From Mycobacterium sp. DL440 (GTDB lineage: Bacteria > Actinomycetota > Actinomycetes > Mycobacteriales > Mycobacteriaceae): 64,000 nt of DNA. The position numbers and the translations under genes are program-made. The first letter of the stretch is position 1; each line of letters starts with the position of its first letter. Of the stretch, positions 26,764-36,342 are shown piece after piece. The stretch is taken from positions 6,184,367 to 6,248,366 of the forward strand of contig NZ_CP050191.1 in assembly GCF_011745145.1 (NCBI RefSeq), read 5' to 3'. The notes beneath the pieces are model-generated. The model was not told the origin of the DNA. It made no database searches and saw only the letters and a list, made by a program, of their open reading frames with translations.

Positions 26764-27569
26764 CCGCACTTCATTTCATCTCGGGTCTACCGCGATCGGG
26801 GTCGACGCTCCTGGCGGCGCTGCTGCGACAGAACCCGCGCTTTCAGGCCGGGATGTCGGGACCCTTGGCGGGCTTGTTCGACGCCTTGGTCGCCCAGATG
26901 AGCGCACGCAACGAGTTTTCGGTGTTCCTCGACGACGCCAAGCGGGAGCGCATCCTGCGCGGGTTGTTCGACAGCTACTACTCCGACTGTGTCGCCGAGG
27001 TGGTCTTCGACACGAACCGTGGCTGGTGCGCGCGGATGCCGGCGATCGCACAGCTGTTCCCGGATGCGAAAGTCATTGCCTGCGTGCGTGATCTACCGTG
27101 GGTGATCGACAGCATCGAACGCCTGGTGCAGCGCAACGTGTTCAGCCCGTCGTCGATCTTCAACTACAGCCCCGGCGGCACCGTCTACACGAGGGCCAAT
27201 GACGTTGCCGCACAAGACGGTATGGTCGGCGGCCCCTACGACGCACTCAAGCAGGCGTGCTTCGGCGCCCAACGCGACCGCCTGCTGGTGGTGCAGTACG
27301 AGACCTTGACCACCGAGCCCGCCAAGGTCATGCACGCCATCTACGAATTCATCGGCGAGCCGGTTTTCGAACACGACTTCGGCCGTGTCGATTACGACGT
27401 CACCGAGTTCGACCAACGGGCCGGGACGCCCGGGCTGCACACTGTGCGGGGTGAGGTGAAAGCCGAACCGCGTGAGACCGTGCTGCCGCCGGATCTGTTC
27501 AATCGCTTTGTCCACGATGCGTTCTGGCGGGACCCGGGCAAGGTTCCGGACGGCCTGCGCGTCGTGTAG
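26760..27569 (+). CDS. Sulfotransferase-family protein
   Basis: 269 residues from the GTG overlapping the tetR stop. FISGLPRSGSTLLAALLRQNP is the 5'-PSB loop that binds the 5'-phosphosulfate of PAPS; IACVRDLPWVIDSIERL corresponds to the 3'-PB region with Arg (and Ser) for the 3'-phosphate. Length and motifs suit the bacterial sulfotransferase-3-like family, which may sulfate lipids, carbohydrates or small molecules. Coupling to a TetR regulator next to an SDR hints at a role in modifying an alcohol-type metabolite (inference). Confidence 0.87.
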   Translation: MTALHFISGLPRSGSTLLAALLRQNPRFQAGMSGPLAGLFDALVAQMSARNEFSVFLDDAKRERILRGLFDSYYSDCVAEVVFDTNRGWCARMPAIAQLFPDAKVIACVRDLPWVIDSIERLVQRNVFSPSSIFNYSPGGTVYTRANDVAAQDGMVGGPYDALKQACFGAQRDRLLVVQYETLTTEPAKVMHAIYEFIGEPVFEHDFGRVDYDVTEFDQRAGTPGLHTVRGEVKAEPRETVLPPDLFNRFVHDAFWRDPGKVPDGLRVV

Positions 27570-27578
27570 TTGACCGAG

Positions 27579-27619
27579 AAGCAAAGGCCCCGCACACCAG
27601 GTGTGCGGGGCCTCTGCTT
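27579..27619. terminator. Bidirectional terminator hairpin
   Basis: Very stable stem: AAGCA-A-AGGCCCCGCACAC pairs with GTGTGCGGGGCCT-C-TGCTT, one mismatch, with a CAG loop. It sits between the convergent sulfotransferase and glycine-rich protein genes, 9 bp past the former's stop and 12 bp past the latter's. No long T-run, as is common in mycobacteria. Confidence 0.8.
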
Positions 27620-27631
27620 GAGTGCCGTCGA

Positions 27632-30600
27632 CTACGGGTTGTCGGCTCCGTCGTCGAGGGTGACGTCCTGGTCCGCTACAGGGTTGTAACCCGGGTGTGC
27701 GGTAGCGGCACCGTCGACGGGGTCGACCGATCCTTGGGTCCAGGTTCCGCCGTTGCCTCCGGTGTTCCCGCTATTGGTACCGCTGCCACCGTTGCCGGCA
27801 ACGACGGTGTTGTGGTTGTAGGTAAAGCCGCCCGGGAAGTTGGCCGGATCGCTGTTGTACGAACCCGTCTGCAGGTAACCCCCCGCGCCGCCGGTGCCGC
27901 CGTTGGAGCCGTCACCACCCCGGCCGGTGTGGGCCTTGCTATTGGTGGCCGTGGCGTTTTCGCCGAGAGCCGAGATCGACGAGAACTGCGTCGGGCTACC
28001 GGCAGCGCCGCCGCCGCCGTTACCGCCCTTGCCGCCGTCGACGCCGTTGCCGCCGTCCCCGCCGATGATCTCGCTGCCGGACACGTTCGCATTCTGACCC
28101 GCGGAGTTGATCGCCACCCGGCTTCCGTTGCCGCCCCTGGAACCGGAGGTACCGGTCGCGGAACCGCCGTTGCCGCCCACCGCGGTGGCCTGGGCATTGG
28201 CATTGTCACCCGACGGAACCGTGATGGTCCCGCTGGGCCCACTGATCTGGATGTTGTCGCGGCCGGCGCTGATATTCGCGGACCCACCCAGGCCGCCCTG
28301 GTTGCCGGTGCCGGTTGCGTTGCCGCCGTCGCCACCGGTGGCCGTGCCGGACGCGGTGCCACCGTTCTGGGCGTTGATCGTCGCAAAACTGCCGTTACCG
28401 CCGGTGCCGCCGCCATTCGCGTTGCCGCCCTGGCCGCCGGTGGAGAACGTGGGGCTGGCGGTGCCGTCGGTCAGATATCCGACCTTTCCGCCGGTCAGTG
28501 CCCACAGGTCGGCGTTGCCGCCGTTGCCACCCGTGCTGCCCGCACCGTCGCCGTATCCGCCGTCTCCGCCATCGACCACGCCGGTGACGACACTGCCCCC
28601 GTTGGTGGCGCTGACGGCGGCCGCACCGCCGTTGCCGCCGATGCCGCCATTGGCGTCACCGAGCCCGGCGTTGCCGCCCGTGGCCAAGGTGTTGGTGACG
28701 GTGGCGCCGTTGTAGGCCTGCACTACTGCTGCGCCGCCGGTGGCGCTGCCGTTGGCGTTTCCGCCGGTTGCGGTGCTGTTGGTGATGGTGATGCCGGTGT
28801 CTGCCGCGTCGGGGCCGTTGCTGGTATGGCCGATGCGGCCTTCACCTCCGGCGCCGCCGTTGAGGCCGTTGGCGCTGTTGCCGCCGTCACCGCCGGTGGC
28901 TTCACCATTGGTGATGATGCTGCCGTACCCACCGGCGCTGATCCGGCCGGTTCCACCGGCGCCGCCGGTGTAGCCGACTCCAGCGACCGTGGTGCCGTCG
29001 CCGCCGTCACCGCCGTGGGCGGTGCCGGTGACATCGCCACCGCCGCCGTTCTGCGCATCCGCGCGGATTTGTGCGTCGCCACCGATACCGCCGGTGGAGC
29101 CGATCCCGGTGCCGTCGCCGCCGTCACCGTTGATGGCGGTGCCGCCGGCGTGGGCATTCTCACCGAAGGCAGCGACCTGGGCGTAGAAGATGTGGCCGCC
29201 GCCGGTACCGCCGAGCCGTCCGTCGCCGCCATTGCCGCCGCGGACCTCGCTGGCCGGGTCGACGGTGGCGCCGTTGCCGGCGGCGTAGATGCGGGCGCCG
29301 CCGCCGTCGGCGCCGGTGCCGCCGACGTTGCCGGTCGTGGAGGTGGTGGCGTTGCCGCCGTCGCCGCCGATGACCGTGCCCGCGGCTGAGCCGCCGTCCT
29401 GGTAGTAGGAGCCGGTGGCCATACGTGCTGAACCCCCTTCTCCACCAACACTATTGATGCCGGTGCCCTTGCCGCCGTTGCCGCCGCGGACCTCGCCGGT
29501 GACGTTGCCGCCGGCGTGGGCGGTGTGGTCGTTGGTTTGGTACAGCGTCCACATTTCGGCTTTACCGCCGGTGCCGCCCTGGCCGCCCTGGAGGCCGGTG
29601 CCGCCGTCGCCGCCTGTGACTTGGGCGTCGGTGACGTTCCCGTCGAGTTGGGATACGACCTCGGCGGCGCCACCGTCGCCACCGACCCCACCCAGAGCGT
29701 CGCCGAAGCCGGCGTTGCCACCTTTGACAGTGGCGTCGGTGACGTCGCCACCGAGGCGGGTGACTGTTCCGTTGGGGGCCAGGGTGGGAAGGGTTCCGCC
29801 GGCGGTGATGCTGGCCGCGCCACCATCGGCGGTGTCAGATCCGTTTCCACCGGTCACGGTGCTGGAATCGACTGTGCCGGTAGCGGTGGCCAGGATCGAA
29901 GCCGCACCACCGTTGCCGCCGGTGCCCGCGTCGCCACCGGTCGCATGACTGTCGGTGATGATGGTTCCGGTACCGGCTGCCGTGAGGGTGGCATTGCCGC
30001 CTACGGCACTGTCGCCACCGTGGCCGCCGGTCGCGGAGCTGTTGATGATCTTGGCTCCGCCCGTGACGGTCGCCGATGCGTTTCCACCGCCCCCGCCGGT
30101 CCCGGCGTCGCCGCCGGTGACGTGGGTGTTGGTGACCGCACCGGTCGAACCACCGGTGACATCAATGCTGGCACCACCGCCGACGGCTCCGGCGGTGTCG
30201 TTGCCTGCGGTCGCGGAGCTGTCCGTGATCGTGCCCAGGCTGGTGTTGAGCGACGCGTTGTTGCCATTGGCCCCAGTGATGCCGTCACCACCGGTCGCGG
30301 TGCTGCCGGTGATGGAGTCGTTGAGGCCTCTGGCTGTGATGGTGCCTCCGCCTCCGGAGCCGCCGTTGACACCGTTCTGGCCGGTGCCGCCGTCACCGCC
30401 GGTCGCGGTGCCCTGGGTGGTGCTGTTGGCGCCACCGGTGCCGGAGCTCTGCCCCGCGCTGATGATGGCCTGACCGCCGTTGCCGCCCGTGTTGACGATG
30501 CCGGTCCCGCCGTCTCCGGCGGTGGCCGTGCCGCCAGCTTTGGATCCGTTGCCCTTGGACACGATCTGCGCCCGCGCTCCGCCGCCGCCGGTACCGCCCG

Positions 30601-33600
30601 CGGAGCCGTCGCCGCCGGCACCGCCGTACGCGGAACCGCTTGCGGTGGAGGAATTTCCGGTGGTGATCACGGTGGCGAACCCACCGGCGCCGCCGTGTCC
30701 ACCGGTGAGGGCATCGCCGCCGGCACCGCCGCGGGCGTACCCGTCGGCCTTGCTGTTGTCGCCGAGGCCGGCGTAGAGCCCGGTCTGGATCCAGCCGTCG
30801 CCACCCTTACCGCCGGTGCTGCCGGCAGCGTCGGCGTCCCCGCCGGCCCCGCCGATACCTGAACCGCTGGCCGTGCTGCCGGTCCGCTGGGCGACAACTC
30901 CACCGATGCCGCCGGCTCCGCCGGTACCACCGTTGCTGCCGTTCCCACCGGCGCCACCGGCGCCGGTGCCGCTGGCGCCCGTGCCGGAAGACGTGGCCGA
31001 AACGATGCCGTCACCGCCGGTGCCGCCGTGTCCGCCGGTGGTGCCGTTGCCGCCCTTGCCGCCGGTGGCGGTCGCGTCGCTGACACCGCCGCCGTTGCTC
31101 GCGGTCACGGTGGCCGCGCCACCGTTGCCGCCAGTGCCGCCAAGGGCGTCACCGAGTCCTGCGTTGCCGCCGGTGGCGTCGGTATCGCTCACGATGCTGT
31201 TGGCGCCGTCAGCGGTGATGGTGGCCGTGCCACCGACCGCGGTGTCGCTGTTGGTGCCGCCGGTCGCGTGGCTGTCGGAGATGCTGCCGCCGTTGGTGGC
31301 GCTCACCGTGGCGTAACCGCCCAGACCGCCGGAACGACCGTCGGCACCGGTGGCGCTGCTGTGGGTGATGGTGCCGTTGATCGCCTCGACCGTGCCGATT
31401 CCACCCTGCCCGTTGACGGCGTCGCCGCCGATGGCGGTGCTGCCGTCGATGTGGCCGCCGCTGGCGGGGACACCGAAGGTTCCGGCGAACACATAGGCCT
31501 GCCCACCGAGTGCGCCGGTTGCACCGACGCTGTTGGCGTCACCACCGTCGCCGGCGGTTGCAGTGCTGTTGGTGGCAGTGCTGTCGGTGGCATTGGCGAC
31601 GATGCGGCCCTGGCCACCGGTGCCGCCGTGGCCACCGTTGGTTGCCGCGCCGCCGTCACCGCCGGTGGCGGTACCGCTGGCCTCGCTGTTTATCCCGAAT
31701 GCCTGGATGTTGCCGATGGTGCCGTTGCCGCCGATACTGCCGCTACCGGTGCCGTCACCACCGTCGCCGCTGCGTGCGGTGCCGCTGGCCTGCGCGCCTT
31801 CGGCGAAGGCGCCGACCTGGCCGGCGCTGCCGTTGCCACCGGTGCCGCCGGCGACACCGTCGCCGCCGTTGCCACCGAAGGCGTCGCCATCGGCCACAGA
31901 ACCGGTGCCGCCCGCGACGACACTGCCTGTTCCGCCGATTCCGCCGTGGCCGCCGCCGGTGGCATCGCCGCCGGAACCGCCGGTCGCGGTCCCACTGGCC
32001 GACCCGTCATTTCCGCCGATACCGGTTCTGACGAAGCTGGCCTGGATGTTGCCGCTGCCGCCGTTACCGCCGGTGCCGCCGGGACCGGCGGCGTCGCCGC
32101 CCGCACCGCCCGTGGCGACGCCCGAAGCGGTGCCGCCGCTACCACCCTGCAGACCCGAGCTGACCTCGGAGTAGCCGCCCTTGCCGCCGGTGCCGCCATC
32201 GGTACCCGATCCGCCCGCGCCGCCCGTGGCACTCGCGTCGGTCACCTCTCCACCCAGGTTTACGTAGACGAGGGCGTCGCCACCCACGCCGCCGGTGCCG
32301 GTGCGGATGGAGTCGCCGCCCGCGCCGCCGGTCGCAGACGATTCGTCGATGGAGCTGCCGGACCCGTTCGCATTGAGCGTGGCGGTGCCACCGTCGCCGC
32401 CCTTGCCGCCCGCGGCGGTCGCGGTGCCGTCGCCGCCTTCGCCACCCTGTCCGCCGGTGGCACCGCTGTCAGTGACCCCGTCGGCGGGAACATAGCCGGT
32501 GATGGTCGCGTAGCCGCCGTTGCCGCCCGCGCCACCGTTGTGGCCCAGGCCGGCACCGCCGGCGCCTCCGCCTCCGCCCGCCCCGCCGCGGACGGTGTTG
32601 TCGGTGCCCACCCAAAGGTGCGCGTTACCACCGTTACCGCCGGCCCCGCCGAGCGCGCCGTCGGTGCCGCCGTTGCCGCCCAAGCCGCCGGCGCCGCCGG
32701 TGACGCTGCCGCCGGAGAGATCGACGGAGGACAGGGCGTAGCCGTAGCCGCCGTCGCCCCCCTTGCCGTTGCCGACGCCGGTGCCGCTGTTGCCACCCTT
32801 ACCGCCGGTCGCGCTGGTGCCGTGGACGAGGCTGCCGTACTCGCCGAAGACGCCGCCCTTCCCACCCTTTCCACCGGTGCCGCCATCGAAGCCGTTGCCG
32901 CCGGCGCCGCCGGTGCCCGTGCCGTCGACGACGGTGCCGCCGCTGTAGTCGCCGCCGATGCCGGCATCGACCAGTCCGGTGCCGCCGGCACCGCCGTGTC
33001 CGCCGGTGGAGCCGTTGCCACCGGCGCCGCCGGTGGCCGTGCCGCTGGCTGAGGCGTCGTTTCCGTATCCGCTGGCGGCAACCACGAAGGCGTTTCCGCC
33101 GACGCCGCCGGTGCTACCCGAACCGGTGCCGGATCCGCCGGCACCGCCCAGTGCGGCGCCGTTGGCGGTTCCGGGGTGGTCGGGGGTGCCGTAGCCGGCT
33201 GAGATGACGCCGCGCCCGCCGTCGCCGCCCAGGCCGCCGTTGACGCCGTCGCCACCGGCCCCACCGGTCGCGTTACCGTCGGCGGTGCTCGTGGCACCGG
33301 TGGCCTGAATCAGGCCTGCACCGCCGTCGCCGCCGGTGCCGGTGCCGATGGAGTCGCCACCCGCGCCGCCACGGGCGTTGCCTGTCGCGCTGGTGTTCGC
33401 GCCGTCGGCCCAAACGGTGGCGGCCCCACCGGTGCCGCCGGTGCCGCCGGCAGCAGAAGTCGTTCCGTCGCCGCCCTTGCCGCCGCGACCACCCGTGGAG
33501 GTGCCGCCGCTGACGTTGCCGCCGTGATCACCATCGACGATCGCGCCACCGCCACCGCCGCCGCCGCCACCGCCATAACCGGGGTCACTGACAGTGCCCG

Positions 33601-35854
33601 CGGCGCCGGCACCTCCGACGCCGCCGGGACCACCGGTGGCGCCGGCACCGAAGGCGGCGCCGAAGCCACCGGACCCACCGGATCCGCCATTGCCGTCGGC
33701 GCCACCGACGACCGTGCTCAAGCCACCCGTGCCACCCTGGCCGCCGTCGCCGCCGGCCTGGGCGGACAGGGAATCGATGCGGGTCTCGCCGTTCCCGCCG
33801 GTACCACCGGCGCCGCCAGTTCCGGCGATCGGACCATCCCCGCCGTCGCCGCCACGGCCGCCGTGCCCGGCGACCAACGCAATACCGCCACCGACACCGT
33901 CGCCACCGCGGCCACCGTCACCGGCGACACCGCTGAATGCACCGGACGTACCGGCGACACCGTCGCTACTGAGGAATCCGAAGAGCCCGCCGGCACCGCC
34001 GGTCCCGGCTGCGCCACCGATTCCGGCGCTGACGCCGGACGCGCCGCCCTTACCGCCGTCGCCACCGTCGTAGTGATTCGTGGCGGCGTCGCCCGTGGCG
34101 CCCGCGCCGCCGAGTCCTCCGGTGCCGCTCTGGCCGCCGTCGCCGCCGTCACCGCCGCGGGTGAAGAAGAATCCGGTGGCGTCCCCGCCATCGCCGCCGT
34201 TACCGCCGGCACCGCCGTCGCCGCCGTCCTGACCGTTGCCATACCCGTTGCCGTAGTCGACGTTCCAGTCGCCGGCCGCTCCGGTGGTACCGGCGAGACC
34301 GTCGCCGCCTCGCCCGCCGTCACCGGCGATGCCGAAGAGCCCGCCGGACGCGTCTCCGCCGTCTCCGCCGTTCCCGGCGGCGAGGCCGTCGCCGGCTGCA
34401 CCGCCCTTGCCGCCGTTGCCACCGATGCCCATGAACGAACCGCCGTCGCCGCCGTCGCCGCCATCGAGGCCTGCCCAGCCGTCGCCGCCCTCGCCGCCAT
34501 CGCCGAACCAGCCGGCATCGCCGCCGTCACCGCCGGCCGCCCCGGTGGCCACACCGTCGTAACCGTCGCCGCCGTCGCCGAACCACATACCGGCGTCACC
34601 GCCGTCAGGGTTGGCAGCGGTGCCGTCGGTGCCGTTACCGATCAGGTACTGCCCGGATATTTGGTTGATTGCGCCGCCGATCTGGGAGCCGATCGGACTG
34701 ACGACCCAAAACTGTTGTCCCACACTGTGTATGGGCTGATACACCAGCCAGTTGACGATGCCCGCCGCGTCGAGTGTTGACGGACCCGCCAGCGTCGACA
34801 CAGCCGGTGCCGCAGAACTCAGGGTCCGCGCTTGGCCGCTGAGAGCGGACGGTTGGACGTTGGGGGCCAACTGGGTGGTCTGGTCTACGGTGTACGCCGA
34901 CTGGCGACGCACCCAGGCCATCACTGCCCAAATGGCGGGTGTGTCGGCAGGTTCCGTCGGGGCGTTGGGAGCCAGGATGGAGCCCAGAGTGACCGCGGAC
35001 AACAGCCCGCTGATCGGACTGACCTCGACGGGTGCAGCCGCTGGCGGGGCCGGTGCCACGAACGCGGTCGGCCGCTGGACGACGGGGCCGGAATCTCCCT
35101 GAACACCGAACACGTCGGTGTCGGGCTGCTTGTCATTGGTGACGGGGTTCGCCAGCGCCGCTGTGACTCGCTCAGACAGTTTGCTGTTGCGGTGGTTGGA
35201 GGCCAGGTTTTCCGGCAGCCCGTTGACGAGGTTGCGCCCTGACCGCGGCTTCAGCGCGGAGTTCAGCGAGTCGACCGCGTCGGACTCCAGGAATGTCGAC
35301 CCGTGGCCTCGCCGCGAGTCGCGAGCTTCTTTGGCGTCGTCGGTGTTCGTGACCGCATCGGCGTTGGTGCCCGCGTCGGCGTTGGGGTTGGGGGGTTTGA
35401 GTCCGGCGTTCTCGGCAATGTCGTTCAGGGTCTTCTTGGCGCCATCCAAGGTCTTGTTCACCTCGGCGGCGCGCTCGCGCAGGCGTTCCTGCACCTTCTT
35501 GACGCTCGGGAGCTGTGGTTTGTCCGCTTTGGACTTGTCGTCGGTGGTTCCAGCGGCATCGGAAGTGTTCGTCGTGCCGAAGTGCCCTGGCCTCTTGACC
35601 TTGGGTTTCTGCTTCTGGGTGCCAGCGTTGTCGGAGGTCTTCCCGGCGTCGGAGGTGCCGCCGTTGGAGGAGTCACCGTTGGACGAGCCCTCGGTGTTGA
35701 CGAGTTTCACATCCGCGGTCACCGACCGCATCGTGGGTGAATCCGGCCCCAACAGGAGCATGACGCCGGCACCGGCCAACGCCACGCTTGCCAGTCCTGC
35801 CGTCGCAACCGGATTCCGCCGACCATGACCTCGCGCAATGCTGTGCTTCCCCAC
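27632..35854 (-). CDS. Giant exported glycine-rich PGRS-like repeat protein (2740 aa)
   Basis: 2740 residues. GTG start with AGGGAG 5 nt upstream. N-terminus: basic MGKHSIARGHGRRN then a hydrophobic core (about 16-36), an export signal or anchor. Residues 45-300 are disordered (Ser/Lys/Asp/Pro) with a coiled-coil stretch VQERLRERAAEVNKTLDGAK (121-140). Residues about 300-400 carry PAIWAVMAWVRRQS, which I associate with other mycobacterial exported proteins. From about 405 (LIGNGTDGTAANPDGGDAG, a PGRS-type opening) to near the end the chain is glycine-rich repeat: first GGDGG arrays, then units of roughly 35-45 residues, each an ATGG(A/D)GG block, a GGxGGxGG block and a short hydrophobic strand such as ATVSA or AFVVAA. 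No PE or PPE domain. The end is VTLDDGADNP. Likely a surface-exposed filament or wall-coat protein; function unknown. Confidence 0.9.
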   Translation of the reverse strand: MGKHSIARGHGRRNPVATAGLASVALAGAGVMLLLGPDSPTMRSVTADVKLVNTEGSSNGDSSNGGTSDAGKTSDNAGTQKQKPKVKRPGHFGTTNTSDAAGTTDDKSKADKPQLPSVKKVQERLRERAAEVNKTLDGAKKTLNDIAENAGLKPPNPNADAGTNADAVTNTDDAKEARDSRRGHGSTFLESDAVDSLNSALKPRSGRNLVNGLPENLASNHRNSKLSERVTAALANPVTNDKQPDTDVFGVQGDSGPVVQRPTAFVAPAPPAAAPVEVSPISGLLSAVTLGSILAPNAPTEPADTPAIWAVMAWVRRQSAYTVDQTTQLAPNVQPSALSGQARTLSSAAPAVSTLAGPSTLDAAGIVNWLVYQPIHSVGQQFWVVSPIGSQIGGAINQISGQYLIGNGTDGTAANPDGGDAGMWFGDGGDGYDGVATGAAGGDGGDAGWFGDGGEGGDGWAGLDGGDGGDGGSFMGIGGNGGKGGAAGDGLAAGNGGDGGDASGGLFGIAGDGGRGGDGLAGTTGAAGDWNVDYGNGYGNGQDGGDGGAGGNGGDGGDATGFFFTRGGDGGDGGQSGTGGLGGAGATGDAATNHYDGGDGGKGGASGVSAGIGGAAGTGGAGGLFGFLSSDGVAGTSGAFSGVAGDGGRGGDGVGGGIALVAGHGGRGGDGGDGPIAGTGGAGGTGGNGETRIDSLSAQAGGDGGQGGTGGLSTVVGGADGNGGSGGSGGFGAAFGAGATGGPGGVGGAGAAGTVSDPGYGGGGGGGGGGAIVDGDHGGNVSGGTSTGGRGGKGGDGTTSAAGGTGGTGGAATVWADGANTSATGNARGGAGGDSIGTGTGGDGGAGLIQATGATSTADGNATGGAGGDGVNGGLGGDGGRGVISAGYGTPDHPGTANGAALGGAGGSGTGSGSTGGVGGNAFVVAASGYGNDASASGTATGGAGGNGSTGGHGGAGGTGLVDAGIGGDYSGGTVVDGTGTGGAGGNGFDGGTGGKGGKGGVFGEYGSLVHGTSATGGKGGNSGTGVGNGKGGDGGYGYALSSVDLSGGSVTGGAGGLGGNGGTDGALGGAGGNGGNAHLWVGTDNTVRGGAGGGGGAGGAGLGHNGGAGGNGGYATITGYVPADGVTDSGATGGQGGEGGDGTATAAGGKGGDGGTATLNANGSGSSIDESSATGGAGGDSIRTGTGGVGGDALVYVNLGGEVTDASATGGAGGSGTDGGTGGKGGYSEVSSGLQGGSGGTASGVATGGAGGDAAGPGGTGGNGGSGNIQASFVRTGIGGNDGSASGTATGGSGGDATGGGHGGIGGTGSVVAGGTGSVADGDAFGGNGGDGVAGGTGGNGSAGQVGAFAEGAQASGTARSGDGGDGTGSGSIGGNGTIGNIQAFGINSEASGTATGGDGGAATNGGHGGTGGQGRIVANATDSTATNSTATAGDGGDANSVGATGALGGQAYVFAGTFGVPASGGHIDGSTAIGGDAVNGQGGIGTVEAINGTITHSSATGADGRSGGLGGYATVSATNGGSISDSHATGGTNSDTAVGGTATITADGANSIVSDTDATGGNAGLGDALGGTGGNGGAATVTASNGGGVSDATATGGKGGNGTTGGHGGTGGDGIVSATSSGTGASGTGAGGAGGNGSNGGTGGAGGIGGVVAQRTGSTASGSGIGGAGGDADAAGSTGGKGGDGWIQTGLYAGLGDNSKADGYARGGAGGDALTGGHGGAGGFATVITTGNSSTASGSAYGGAGGDGSAGGTGGGGARAQIVSKGNGSKAGGTATAGDGGTGIVNTGGNGGQAIISAGQSSGTGGANSTTQGTATGGDGGTGQNGVNGGSGGGGTITARGLNDSITGSTATGGDGITGANGNNASLNTSLGTITDSSATAGNDTAGAVGGGASIDVTGGSTGAVTNTHVTGGDAGTGGGGGNASATVTGGAKIINSSATGGHGGDSAVGGNATLTAAGTGTIITDSHATGGDAGTGGNGGAASILATATGTVDSSTVTGGNGSDTADGGAASITAGGTLPTLAPNGTVTRLGGDVTDATVKGGNAGFGDALGGVGGDGGAAEVVSQLDGNVTDAQVTGGDGGTGLQGGQGGTGGKAEMWTLYQTNDHTAHAGGNVTGEVRGGNGGKGTGINSVGGEGGSARMATGSYYQDGGSAAGTVIGGDGGNATTSTTGNVGGTGADGGGARIYAAGNGATVDPASEVRGGNGGDGRLGGTGGGHIFYAQVAAFGENAHAGGTAINGDGGDGTGIGSTGGIGGDAQIRADAQNGGGGDVTGTAHGGDGGDGTTVAGVGYTGGAGGTGRISAGGYGSIITNGEATGGDGGNSANGLNGGAGGEGRIGHTSNGPDAADTGITITNSTATGGNANGSATGGAAVVQAYNGATVTNTLATGGNAGLGDANGGIGGNGGAAAVSATNGGSVVTGVVDGGDGGYGDGAGSTGGNGGNADLWALTGGKVGYLTDGTASPTFSTGGQGGNANGGGTGGNGSFATINAQNGGTASGTATGGDGGNATGTGNQGGLGGSANISAGRDNIQISGPSGTITVPSGDNANAQATAVGGNGGSATGTSGSRGGNGSRVAINSAGQNANVSGSEIIGGDGGNGVDGGKGGNGGGGAAGSPTQFSSISALGENATATNSKAHTGRGGDGSNGGTGGAGGYLQTGSYNSDPANFPGGFTYNHNTVVAGNGGSGTNSGNTGGNGGTWTQGSVDPVDGAATAHPGYNPVADQDVTLDDGADNP
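27660..34640 (-). repeat. Glycine-rich repeat tract inside the giant protein gene
   Basis: About 7 kb of degenerate in-frame repeats encoding GGxGG arrays and ATGG units. On the opposite strand the same bases give long spurious open frames rich in Pro, Ala and Val. The DNA repetition makes recombination or assembly collapse possible here. Confidence 0.8.
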
Positions 35855-36342
35855 GATTCTCCCTGTCCCCGGTGCAAATATTGACGATTTCGTTAATAAA
35901 AAGAGGCCGAGAGGTCACCCGCTGGTCACTGGTGAAGTTTCGGTAATGAGATCTCTTGATCCCGAAGGCGTTCCCTCTGGCTCGCAAAGGAATTTACACA
36001 CGGATAATCGAGATCTCAGTTTTTTCTCAGGTGGCTTTCGGCGAATGTTGCGCATGCAAACAATCGAGCGGTCGTTTTGCATGACGCAAGGGTTGAAAGT
36101 TACCGAATCGCGCAGATCAATCGGGGTCTTCAGCTTTGCCAGAATCGTGGCCGCTTGCTCAAAATTCTGGTTGGCTCGGCCGTGGAGTTGGCATGTCCTG
36201 GCGAAGAACCCTGGGGCGCTGGGGGGTTACGAACTCGACCGGAAACGCCGCACGGGGCGCCGTGCTGACGAAGGCGGAGCTTCGAGTTGGCCAGACGTGA
36301 TGCCGTCTTCGACGGGTTACCCGCGGGAGTAGCGTCGGCCAG
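35855..36342. other. 488-bp regulatory region upstream of the giant protein gene
   Basis: Divergent region between the giant exported protein (minus) and the LLM oxidoreductase (plus). It is visibly more AT-rich than its surroundings and contains no credible gene. It holds the shared promoter module (35991-36060), a predicted leader of about 130 nt for the minus gene with a GAGATCTC palindrome (35948-35955), and the leaderless -10 of the plus gene at its right edge. Confidence 0.6.
35991..36060 (-). promoter_or_regulatory. Conserved promoter module, copy 1 (giant glycine-rich protein)
   Basis: Reading the minus strand: palindromic block TTTGCATGCGCAAC (36060-36047), 13 nt, block CACCTGAGAAAAA (36033-36021), A, block CTGAGATCTCGAT (36019-36007), 9 nt, GTAAATT (35997-35991). 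CTGAG occurs twice, 11 bp apart. The second copy ends 17 nt before TAAATT, so it occupies the -35 position of a TAAATT promoter. An identically spaced copy lies at 53359-53428. Confidence 0.75.

Noticed and set aside
31028..33052. Long open frame on the plus strand (674 codons) inside the glycine-rich gene, and several similar ones from 27695 to 35828
   Set aside because: They are mirror images of GGN repeats on the minus strand, with only Ala/Val/Gly or Pro-rich content, no start signals and no domains. The minus-strand frame has a ribosome site, export signal and consistent repeat grammar.
27660..34640. Regularly spaced repeats that could look like a CRISPR array
   Set aside because: Units are in frame, degenerate and of variable length, with no identical repeat-spacer alternation and no cas genes.
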